Origin: Deltaproteobacteria bacterium
Lineage (GTDB): Bacteria > Desulfobacterota > UBA8473
Assembly (NCBI GenBank): GCA_030643245.1
Contig: DAOWME010000055.1
Coordinates: 1 to 13,500 of the forward strand
Reading direction: 5' to 3'
DNA length: 13,500 nt
How positions within the stretch are numbered: the stretch's first letter is position 1; each line of letters starts with the position of its first letter. Position numbers and translations under genes: made by a program. This document shows, in pieces, positions 6,181-13,500 of the stretch. The notes beneath the pieces are model-generated. The model saw only the letters and a list, made by a program, of their open reading frames with translations. It was not told the origin of the DNA and ran no database searches.

Positions 6181-9100
6181 TCAGCGGATGTTCCCAATCA
6201 GCGTCGTGCATAGTTCCTGTATTAGTTCTTCGGGCGGTCTGTCTCTGAAGATGCCGAATTCCGCCCCTCGGTCGGGTTCCACCCCCCGCAGGAATATGTA
6301 ATAGACCCCTCCGAAATGGGTTTCATAGTTGTACTCCGGGATGCGCAGTTTCAGGTATTGATTTAGGGCAACAGTGTAAATGTAATACTGGAGTACATAA
6401 AATGCATCTTCCATGGCCGCGGCGAGGGCATCTTGATTGTAATCCTCCACCCTGCTGCCAAGGAAATTCGATTTCCAATCCACTAGGTAAAAACGGATCC
6501 CGAACCGGAAGACCATATCCACGAATCCCTTCATGAAACCCCTTATGGGCGAAAATTGCAACCGCTCGATACGTTCCGGAAAACCCGTACACCACTGGGA
6601 CCGGGCATGCGCTGCAAATATTGTTTTCAATATTTTTGATGAGATGGGTCTCAACGGGAAATAAAACTCCATCTCGTTGATCCGATCCTGATCCGGTATG
6701 TGCGAGAGTGTGAAGCCTTCTATGTCCGGGTCGAGCGGAACGGAGAGGACCTTTTGGATCATATGGTAAATGGCGTCTTCCCATATGGATTCAAAGCCGT
6801 GTTCTTTAAGCTTTCCGGTTATAAGTTCTTTTATGGCCCGGCTTTTTTCTTCTTTAAAATTGAGGTGTTCAAATACATCATGGAGAAATATTCCCGCCTT
6901 TGTGCCCCTGGGAAAGGAAAAGATACCGGAGGCCGCCTCTTCAATGACAGGTTTTTCAGACCCCTCCAGGTCATATCCATCCGGTTTTCCTATTACATCA
7001 CGGTCTGCAAGTTCTGCGCCGTGGGGCTGGCTTGATACGAGGGATGAAAAACTTGAGATGCGCCAATGCCGATCTATCTTGCCGGAAAACTTCCGGCAGG
7101 CGAGGGTCTCCTTCTTGTCAGGCAAAGGGACGTATGCTTCTCCCGCGGCGGTCGGCATTTCAGAAAGTTCGATAGTCCCGCCAGACCTTTCCTCCATTAC
7201 CTTCAAGTCTGCAAGCACATCCTCGTCGCTCAATCCTTTGAACCTTTCTCCTATGGCATTGACAGGATCTTCTCGTTCCAATGATCCGGATTGATGAAAG
7301 AGATAGGCCGGCGCAGCCGTCTCAGCCCTGTTGAAACGACCCCAGACCAGGTAACATCGGCTTTTTGCCCGGGTCAGCGCAACATAGAGAAGCCGAAGGT
7401 TTTCAGCCAACAGCTCCTTTTCAGCAAAGAGGCGGTTTCTGTCCATCTCTGCTGACCCGAGATCAAGGGTCAGCTCCATCTTATCTGCCTCGTTGTGGAA
7501 CGTAAAGGGCTCTGTTGCTTTGTTGAGCCTGGAACCGGCCCATGCAAAGGGATAGAAGACAACGGGATACTCAAGGCCTTTGCTCTTGTGTATAGTTATT
7601 AACTTGACGGCATTCTCATCGCTTTCCAGGCGGAGTTGATGTTCTTCCAATCGCCCTGTATTCGGGTTCCTCTGTTCGGAAAACCATTTCAAAAGTCCGG
7701 TCATATGGAGCTTTCTTTCCATGGACGTCCTGTGGAGAACTTCAGCGAGGTGGAGCAGGTTTGTATTGCGCCGTTCTCCATCCGGCAAGGACATGAGACG
7801 GGGCAGGACCGCTTCTTCGGACATGAGATACCTGAACATCCGGATAAAACCGCTCTTATTCCACAGGTCGTGATAGTCCCCGAACCTGACGAGCCTTTCC
7901 TCCCATGCAGTTTCACTCCTCATTAAGGCTTCCAGTTCCCCTCCGCTGACCCCTATGATATCGGTTGCAAGGGCTGCCTTGAGGAACCTTTCATTCTTAG
8001 TCTCGGCAATACCCATCAGGACCCTCTCCATTTCCACGGCCTCGTGGGACTCGAAGAGGTTCCCCGTACTATGAAGGACACTAGGAATTTTCAGGGCTGA
8101 CAGGGCTTCCTGCATGAGTCGCGCCTCGTTATTTGTCCGCACCAGTACAGCAATATCACGTTCAGTGAGCGGACTTTCCTCCAGGAGGGCCTTATCCATC
8201 CTGCCGAGATTCACAAGCCGTGCGATCTCGGCGGCAACCCCCTTCGAGATCAGTTCTCGTGCGAGCGTCTTGGTGATGGCCTTTTTGGTTCCGTTCGTCT
8301 TACAGGCATTGAGAAACCACAGTTGAAATGGCGCCCTGGCTTCTCCCTCTATCCTGAAAGGTTCACTCTTCTTCTTTGTGGCGGGTACAGCCGGGTGGAA
8401 TGAGATTTTATCATAGAGAAAGGGACGGGCTGCACGTGTGGAGATGGTATTTGTCGCGGCAATGAGACCCCGCTCGGACCGCCAGTTTTCGCCCAGGGTG
8501 TATCGTGCTTCCGCATCCTCCGCCGCATCCATGTAGGCAAAGATATCAGCCCCGCGGAAGCTGTATATGGCCTGCTTCGGGTCCCCTATTAGAAAGAGTG
8601 GCCCCCCTCCCGTGCTGAAAACCTTCTTGATGATGGCATATTGAACCGGGTCTGTGTCCTGGAATTCATCTATCAAGGCGGCCTTGAATTTTCTCTTCAT
8701 GACCATGACAAGCCCTTCTCCGCCCCCTTCCTCAAGCGCCCGGTGGAGATTAAGCAAAAGATCGTCAAAGGATTGGACATTCTTTTCCTTCTTCCTCCTG
8801 GCGAGCTCATCTCGCCCATATCCAAACAGGCCGGCTTTGAGCGCCAGCAGGCGCTCTTCAAATACGCTTTCAAGCGCCCCCTGTTTTTCCTTTAGCTTTT
8901 CACAGAAATCGAAGAACGGATGAAACGGAGGGGTATGACCCTTTTTCACCGCTTTACCTATCTCCACTGAGGTGAACTTCTCGAACCCCCTGAAGAGTGT
9001 GGGATTATTGCTGCCGGAAGTCAGATACTTACCCATACCTGCGACCCAACCCGGGATATTCGCCTTTCTGTATTTGTTTCTGTTTAGACCTTTGTGGATG

Positions 9101-9846
9101 GTGAGGATTTTTTCCACCTCTGCCTTTGCCCCTTCCCAGTTTTTGGAGAGCTTGTTGAAATACTCCCGGAATTCAGCTTCCTCCAAAGAGGAGTCCGGCG
9201 TTACCAATTGAGGGATGATTTTCAGGTATGGCTGGGAAAGTCTCCCGGCGAGCAGAGACATAAAGCTATCCGGGCTCGATTTCCTGTGGAGGGCGTAGTT
9301 AACAAATAGGGCCGATGCGTTGTATAAATGCTTTCTCCAGAAATCATCAACAATCTCCTTCTTGAGGTCTTCCTGGTCGACAATCAGTTCCGTATCAAAG
9401 AGACTGCCGCTCTCAAAGGCGTTTTCGTGAAGCATTCTCCGGCAGAACCCATGTATGGTAAATATGGCTGCTTCATCGAAGCCCCGGACCGCACCTCTGA
9501 GAGATCTTAAAGCGGTTTCCGGATCGATCGTATCCCCCACCGGACGCCCGTCTTTCTTCAGCAGGTCGTTGAGGAAAGGATCTCCGCTCCGCTCCCCGGA
9601 TAGTACGTCCACGGCCTCCCTCAGCGTACCTCGAATCCTCTCTTTCAATTCCCCCGTTGCTGCTTCGGTAAAGGTGACCACGAGTATCTCGTTTACCGAG
9701 AGGTTTTTCTCCAATAACAGCCTGAGAAAGAGTCCGGTAATGGTATATGTCTTCCCGGTCCCGGCACTCGCTTCAATGAGGTTTGTCCCATCAAGGGAGC
9801 TGTTTAGAAGATCAAAATTGTTCAAGTCCCTTAAGTATCCATCCAT
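6181..9846 (-). CDS. recB: Exodeoxyribonuclease V beta subunit RecB (3'-5' helicase and nuclease)
   Basis: RecB is the 3'-5' superfamily 1A motor and the only nuclease of RecBCD. It also loads RecA after Chi. The protein has 1221 residues, slightly longer than the roughly 1180 of E. coli. Helicase motifs in order are Walker A ASAGTGKTYT at 26-35, TFTEAATGELKERIR at about 59-73, IDEFQDTDPVQ around Asp393, GDPKQAIYSFRGAD at 421-434, IHKSKGLEYP around 752-761, and LLYVALTRAK at 819-828. The C-terminal nuclease domain keeps all expected catalytic residues: His989 (FLHDVFEH), Asp1110 (GFVDMVF), and Asp1123 and Lys1125 (LVDWKSNFLG), followed by the YYIYTVAL helix. This argues for an active enzyme. 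The ATG at 9846 has no strong ribosome-binding site but starts just before the conserved N-terminus. The gene lies 193 bp downstream of recC. The frame is intact throughout. Confidence 0.96.
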   Translation of the reverse strand: MDGYLRDLNNFDLLNSSLDGTNLIEASAGTGKTYTITGLFLRLLLEKNLSVNEILVVTFTEAATGELKERIRGTLREAVDVLSGERSGDPFLNDLLKKDGRPVGDTIDPETALRSLRGAVRGFDEAAIFTIHGFCRRMLHENAFESGSLFDTELIVDQEDLKKEIVDDFWRKHLYNASALFVNYALHRKSSPDSFMSLLAGRLSQPYLKIIPQLVTPDSSLEEAEFREYFNKLSKNWEGAKAEVEKILTIHKGLNRNKYRKANIPGWVAGMGKYLTSGSNNPTLFRGFEKFTSVEIGKAVKKGHTPPFHPFFDFCEKLKEKQGALESVFEERLLALKAGLFGYGRDELARRKKEKNVQSFDDLLLNLHRALEEGGGEGLVMVMKRKFKAALIDEFQDTDPVQYAIIKKVFSTGGGPLFLIGDPKQAIYSFRGADIFAYMDAAEDAEARYTLGENWRSERGLIAATNTISTRAARPFLYDKISFHPAVPATKKKSEPFRIEGEARAPFQLWFLNACKTNGTKKAITKTLARELISKGVAAEIARLVNLGRMDKALLEESPLTERDIAVLVRTNNEARLMQEALSALKIPSVLHSTGNLFESHEAVEMERVLMGIAETKNERFLKAALATDIIGVSGGELEALMRSETAWEERLVRFGDYHDLWNKSGFIRMFRYLMSEEAVLPRLMSLPDGERRNTNLLHLAEVLHRTSMERKLHMTGLLKWFSEQRNPNTGRLEEHQLRLESDENAVKLITIHKSKGLEYPVVFYPFAWAGSRLNKATEPFTFHNEADKMELTLDLGSAEMDRNRLFAEKELLAENLRLLYVALTRAKSRCYLVWGRFNRAETAAPAYLFHQSGSLEREDPVNAIGERFKGLSDEDVLADLKVMEERSGGTIELSEMPTAAGEAYVPLPDKKETLACRKFSGKIDRHWRISSFSSLVSSQPHGAELADRDVIGKPDGYDLEGSEKPVIEEAASGIFSFPRGTKAGIFLHDVFEHLNFKEEKSRAIKELITGKLKEHGFESIWEDAIYHMIQKVLSVPLDPDIEGFTLSHIPDQDRINEMEFYFPLRPISSKILKTIFAAHARSQWCTGFPERIERLQFSPIRGFMKGFVDMVFRFGIRFYLVDWKSNFLGSRVEDYNQDALAAAMEDAFYVLQYYIYTVALNQYLKLRIPEYNYETHFGGVYYIFLRGVEPDRGAEFGIFRDRPPEELIQELCTTLIGNIR

Positions 9847-9992
9847 AAATGGTCTTTTTACACAATATCTGCGTCATGCTCAAAAATAATCCTCGTAATA
9901 TTAAACATATGCCTGCGGTTATTTTTTTCGCATGCCTGGGATGGTTCCCTATTACGTGATGTCTAAAAGAATTGTTTGTGGGTCATAATGAC

Positions 9993-10035
9993 GGCATATT
10001 TGCCTTACGTAGGGGCGAATCTTGTGTTCGCCCTT
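9993..10035. repeat. REP-like palindromes between recC and recB
   Basis: A 7 bp perfect stem (GGGCGAA at 10013-10019 with TTCGCCC at 10027-10033) encloses the loop TCTTGTG. Beside it lie a smaller stem, GGCA/TGCC at 9993-10004, and a near palindrome GTCATAATGAC at 9982-9992. I recognise the core around AGGGGCGAA plus TTCGCCC as a widespread intergenic repeat type. The stem lies about 6 bases downstream of the recC stop, so it could protect or attenuate the recC transcript. On the transcript strand no U-run follows, so it is not a typical intrinsic terminator. Confidence 0.55.
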
Positions 10036-10039
10036 AATC

Positions 10040-13000
10040 CTAGTCAAGTTCCGCCTGATGCGCCAACATAGGCCCAAAGACTTCTTCCGCCATGTACTGA
10101 AAGTCCGAATCAAGAGGGTCGGTCTCCCTGAAAGAGAGTTGATAGTAGGCGTCCTCACATTCGCCCGGCGTGTAACCATTGCCCTGCCAGTTAGCATGGG
10201 CGCTCTGCAAGGCATCCTCTGGAGACCGCTTCTTTTTCAATATCTCTTGGGCATATATCCATGAGGATCCCGGGAAGAAATGGAGGGGCATTATCATTCC
10301 GGTCCAGTATATCTCCAGGAGCTTCCGAAGGATCTCTTTGCTCTCATCCACAGGCGAATATTCCCACGCCGTCCATTCCGGTTCCCTGGTTCCGGGGTGC
10401 AAACCCGCCAGCATGCTGGTCAGGGGATAATCACCGGCCATAACGCTGTTGAGGGCCAAGTGATAGATCCATAACCTGAGATGGTCTCTGGACTTCAGCC
10501 GCGCATAGCGATACTGCGCCAACCTTCTCCCATAGATCCCGTCGATCTGCCCTGCCAGTCTGAAACCTGATATATGCAGGTCTACTTCGAGAGGTGGGAG
10601 GGGATTTTCCCCCACATAGGGTTCGGTCTTTTCCGCAAAATTCTCCACACCTTGAATCATCCGTTCAAAAGTGCATTCTCCCACGGTCCCATGGGGGAGC
10701 CGACCTGAGGCCTGTACCACAGAGAGGAACGCTTTGAGGTTCCCTTCTCCAAGTTTCCTTTTCACCATCTCTTCTTCCATGTGGTACTTTTCGAGGCCCT
10801 TTACTGCGAACGCTTCCCTATCTTCCAGGACCGAGGGCCTCTCCTCAAGGTATATGCCGAGACGTCCATTGAGCAGAAACTTTGCCGGGTTGGAAAAAAA
10901 ACGGCACAGGTCGAGGAGGTTAACTCTTTTCCACTCCTCTTCAGGGTGGGGAAACCCGGTAGAAATGAAGGGTAGGGGGACATCGCGAGCCTCCAGTAGC
11001 CGGTCTGCGGCCCGGCAATTTTCCTCGGAATAGCTGAAGAGCTTTTGATTCAGCCTGTCCGATGGGGGAACGTCCTTGAAATATGCAGGGTTAAAAGCCT
11101 GGAGGCGATGTGGTGTAACGATCCGGTCTCGAAGCGACGTCTTCGGTGCGGCATGGCCATTTCTCTCTGTGTCAAAGCCCTCCTCAATGTAGTCGAGGAA
11201 CTCGCTGACCAGTACCGATGGCGGAATGCTGCTGTTGTCGGCAATACTCTGTCCCACATAGCTGATACACAACCTCTTTCTGGCCGACAGCAATGCCTCC
11301 AGAAAAAGATACCTGTCGTCATTTCGACGAGACCGGTCGCCGGGCTCGGGATGCCTTGCCATGAGATCAAAACCGAGGGGATTCGACTGCCGGGGATAGG
11401 CATCGCCATTCATACCCACAAGACAGATGATCTTGAAGGGGATACTCCGCATGGGCAGCATGGCGCAGAAGGTGATGCCGCCGGTAATAAAACCGAACCC
11501 GAAGCTCTCTCGTTCAAGCGAACGCCCGAGATACCACTTTATTACGTTGATATCAATCTTTCCCTCGAAAACCGTTTCCTCATGTATTTCATCGAGGTCA
11601 TTGAGCGTCTTCCGTATCGCCTTTATTTCTCTCTCTGTATCTTCGTCGGCTGTGAAGAAGCACTCAAGGAGTTCTGTCAAGGTTTGTCGCCACTCATGGA
11701 GGGTGCGACGTTGACCGAGGGCAGTGACATGGGCAAAAAGCCGGTCCGCGAATTCGAGGAACCTTCCCAGCACCAACGCCTCACCTCCCTCGATTTGATC
11801 GTAAGGCAGGATACCGGAAAAGATGTTCTCGTCATCACCAGGCATGGCATAACCCAAAAGGAGCCTTTCGAGCCCCGCCTTCCAGGTGTTTTGAGGAACC
11901 GCCGGCAGACCTGTTTGACCACGGCTCTGCCCGTCGATCCCCCACCTTATTCGGGTGTCTCTTACCCATCTTCGAACAAGGTCGAGGTCTCTGTCCGATA
12001 GGTCGAATTTGCGCTGGACCGCCCCTGATTCTAGGATGGCCAGCACCTGCGACGCGCCAAAGCGGCTGCCGTGGAGATCGAGAATGGCCAGGAACGCATC
12101 TATGATGATACTCTCTTTCCTGACACTCTGATCGGAAATGGTAAAGGGGATCCTCCTGGGATCGTGGGACGGCAGGTCAAAGACGGCCTGGATATAAGGG
12201 GCGCAGGCTTCTATATCCGGTGTCATGACCAGGATATCTTTTGGCATTATGTCCGGATCGTCTTCAAATATATGTAGAAGCTGGTCGTGGAGGACTTCTA
12301 TCTCACGCATGGAACTGTGACATGAATGGATCTGAATAGATGTGTCATCTGCCGCAATGCACTTTCTCTCATCCGGCTTCTCCGGCCTGTCTCGGAGGTT
12401 CAGGATGTCGGATTGGAGGCAGGAGAGGAGACTGTACTCGCCAGGGTCCTCAAAAGATGGAAATTCCTCACAAGGGAATTCGTTTAATAAATCGAAGAAA
12501 TCCCTGCTCAGCCTTCCCATGGAGGCAAGGAGGCTGTTTCCTCTTTCAAGATAAAGTTCCTCGGGGGTGGGGTTTCCACTGCCCTGTCTTACAATGGTTC
12601 TCTTCATTTCCCAATCAGAGAGGATATCACCCCAGTATTCCCTGCAGGGGTTCATAAGGAAGAGGTTCACCTGGGTAAACCGCGACAGGGCTCCGAGCAT
12701 CTCCATGTGAAACCGGGGTAGGGCGGATATCCCAAAGACCGAAACCCGTTCAGGGAAGATACTTATGTCCTCAAGAGGTCCCCCTGTTGCTTCAAGAAAG
12801 GCCTTTCCCAGGGCTGCATGATGTCTCCCCGCTGTCTGCCCCTTGACCAGTTCTCTCCAGAGAACGGCCTGCCAATGGTCCTCTTCTCCCCCCTCCCACC
12901 GGAGGATCATCTCAGGCCGAAAGAGCATGTACTGATCAAAGGTATTGGCTATGCCCTCCGAAAGCTGCAAACTCTTAAGGCCTGGCCAGTCTTCTCCCAG

Positions 13001-13345
13001 ATAGAGACCGAGCTTCTCAAAACCCGGCCTTGTAATGCACGACGGAAGGAGCTTCATGATCTTCCATGTCGTTATCCTTGGATCGTAAGGTGTATGTTCA
13101 GGCAGGCCAGGGATCACCGTTTGAAAGATTTCATACACAAAGGCCATGGGAAAGGGAAATCTGCAGTTGGCACAGATACCATGGCGCCTGGCGAGTTCCA
13201 TCGATACCCAGCGTTCCATCCCTTTGCTTTGGACAACAATAACCTCTTGGTCCAGTGGTGATGCCGGAGGCATGCTGAGCGCCCGGGCCAGTGATTCGGC
13301 CAGGACCTCCAACCTATTGCTGGAAAAGAGTCTGAAGTGCGTCAT
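10040..13345 (-). CDS. recC: Exodeoxyribonuclease V gamma subunit RecC
   Basis: RecC is the scaffold of RecBCD. It splits the duplex, guides the strands to RecB and RecD, and reads Chi. The protein has 1101 residues, close to the roughly 1122 of E. coli. The N-terminus has the family signature VVQSKGMERWVSMEL (about 37-51) followed by GICANCRFPFPMAFVYEIF. A second conserved block, ILVMTPDIEACAPYIQ, begins near 371. The LDLCRFFSNPAKF block at 811-823 opens the C-terminal region. The C-terminal nuclease-like fold retains an Asp (GQID, Asp935) and a Lys (RLKS, Lys951). The catalytic acidic residue just before that lysine in RecB is Arg949 here, consistent with an inactive pseudo-nuclease. The ATG at 13345 lacks a clear ribosome-binding site but places the conserved SNRLEVLAESLA at the right distance. 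It is the first gene of the rec block within this window. Confidence 0.94.
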   Translation of the reverse strand: MTHFRLFSSNRLEVLAESLARALSMPPASPLDQEVIVVQSKGMERWVSMELARRHGICANCRFPFPMAFVYEIFQTVIPGLPEHTPYDPRITTWKIMKLLPSCITRPGFEKLGLYLGEDWPGLKSLQLSEGIANTFDQYMLFRPEMILRWEGGEEDHWQAVLWRELVKGQTAGRHHAALGKAFLEATGGPLEDISIFPERVSVFGISALPRFHMEMLGALSRFTQVNLFLMNPCREYWGDILSDWEMKRTIVRQGSGNPTPEELYLERGNSLLASMGRLSRDFFDLLNEFPCEEFPSFEDPGEYSLLSCLQSDILNLRDRPEKPDERKCIAADDTSIQIHSCHSSMREIEVLHDQLLHIFEDDPDIMPKDILVMTPDIEACAPYIQAVFDLPSHDPRRIPFTISDQSVRKESIIIDAFLAILDLHGSRFGASQVLAILESGAVQRKFDLSDRDLDLVRRWVRDTRIRWGIDGQSRGQTGLPAVPQNTWKAGLERLLLGYAMPGDDENIFSGILPYDQIEGGEALVLGRFLEFADRLFAHVTALGQRRTLHEWRQTLTELLECFFTADEDTEREIKAIRKTLNDLDEIHEETVFEGKIDINVIKWYLGRSLERESFGFGFITGGITFCAMLPMRSIPFKIICLVGMNGDAYPRQSNPLGFDLMARHPEPGDRSRRNDDRYLFLEALLSARKRLCISYVGQSIADNSSIPPSVLVSEFLDYIEEGFDTERNGHAAPKTSLRDRIVTPHRLQAFNPAYFKDVPPSDRLNQKLFSYSEENCRAADRLLEARDVPLPFISTGFPHPEEEWKRVNLLDLCRFFSNPAKFLLNGRLGIYLEERPSVLEDREAFAVKGLEKYHMEEEMVKRKLGEGNLKAFLSVVQASGRLPHGTVGECTFERMIQGVENFAEKTEPYVGENPLPPLEVDLHISGFRLAGQIDGIYGRRLAQYRYARLKSRDHLRLWIYHLALNSVMAGDYPLTSMLAGLHPGTREPEWTAWEYSPVDESKEILRKLLEIYWTGMIMPLHFFPGSSWIYAQEILKKKRSPEDALQSAHANWQGNGYTPGECEDAYYQLSFRETDPLDSDFQYMAEEVFGPMLAHQAELD

Positions 13346-13500
13346 GATGGTAATTGTTGGTTTTTTTGGGCATCCTTCATAAAAGCTATAAAATAGTTTA
13401 CACTTTCTAATAAAAAAAACGGTCTTGGTACAGATTCAACGGTGGTCAAATTTTAATCCGTGCAGCTGTTTGAGCATTTTAGTGAGCGTTAAGAAAGAAC
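13346..13500 (-). other. Region upstream of recC
   Basis: This is an AT-rich, apparently non-coding stretch that should contain the recC promoter. Read on the minus strand, TTGAAT (13439-13434) and TTATTA (13414-13409) are separated by 19 bases, which is longer than ideal, so I do not call a promoter. No hairpin or operator-like palindrome stands out. The window ends before any neighbouring gene is visible. Confidence 0.25.

Noticed and set aside
11045..12001. 318-codon open frame on the plus strand opposite recC
   Set aside because: It lies wholly antisense to a clearly conserved RecC sequence, shows no recognisable domain and has low-complexity composition typical of a shadow frame.
6181..13345. 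Alternative identity as AddAB or as an anti-phage helicase-nuclease system
   Set aside because: The two large proteins plus RecD match the three-subunit RecBCD pattern, including the RecC N-terminal signature and a separate RecD. There is no AddB iron-sulfur cysteine cluster, and no defence partners are nearby.
13386..13439. Candidate recC promoter hexamers
   Set aside because: The hexamers match consensus poorly and spacing is 19 bases for the best pair. AT-rich sequence alone is not enough.

Overview
The window looks like chromosomal DNA from a Gram-negative anaerobe. The best guess is a deltaproteobacterium in the broad sense (Desulfobacterota or a relative). This guess is an inference from four things: a full RecBCD enzyme with all three subunits, a DUF2284 cysteine-rich protein of the kind common in anaerobes, an ADP-forming acyl-CoA synthetase alpha-type protein, and several small palindromic repeats of types I associate with such genomes. 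Base composition is near 50% GC by eye. No rRNA, tRNA, integrase, transposase gene or CRISPR array was seen.

Layout. Positions 1-419 hold no gene. They contain a truncated copy of a MITE-like hairpin repeat (1-167), then a REPIN-like pair of inverted palindromes (177-275), then a short leader. Two plus-strand genes follow: an acyl-CoA synthetase (NDP-forming) alpha-type protein (420-1892) and a 12-helix major facilitator transporter (about 1903-3219). They are almost certainly cotranscribed and plausibly take up a carboxylate and handle its CoA thioester. They converge on a minus-strand block that fills the rest of the window. In transcription order this block is recC (13345-10040), recB (9846-6181), a DUF2284 putative metal-binding protein (5770-5234) and recD (5147-3297).

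The three rec genes are full length and carry the expected helicase motifs. RecB also keeps its nuclease residues, so they should encode a working RecBCD helicase-nuclease for double-strand-break repair and degradation of foreign linear DNA. The cluster is looser than in Escherichia coli. A 193 bp gap with a REP-like hairpin separates recC from recB. A gap of about 410 bp containing a second, complete copy of the MITE-like repeat separates recB from the DUF2284 gene, which sits between recB and recD.

The most noteworthy features are the two direct copies of a roughly 185 bp imperfect long-hairpin element, 5.84 kb apart, and the unexplained DUF2284 gene inside the recBCD locus. I found no convincing evidence of a wholly new system. 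The rest of the gene content is recognisable housekeeping and catabolic function.
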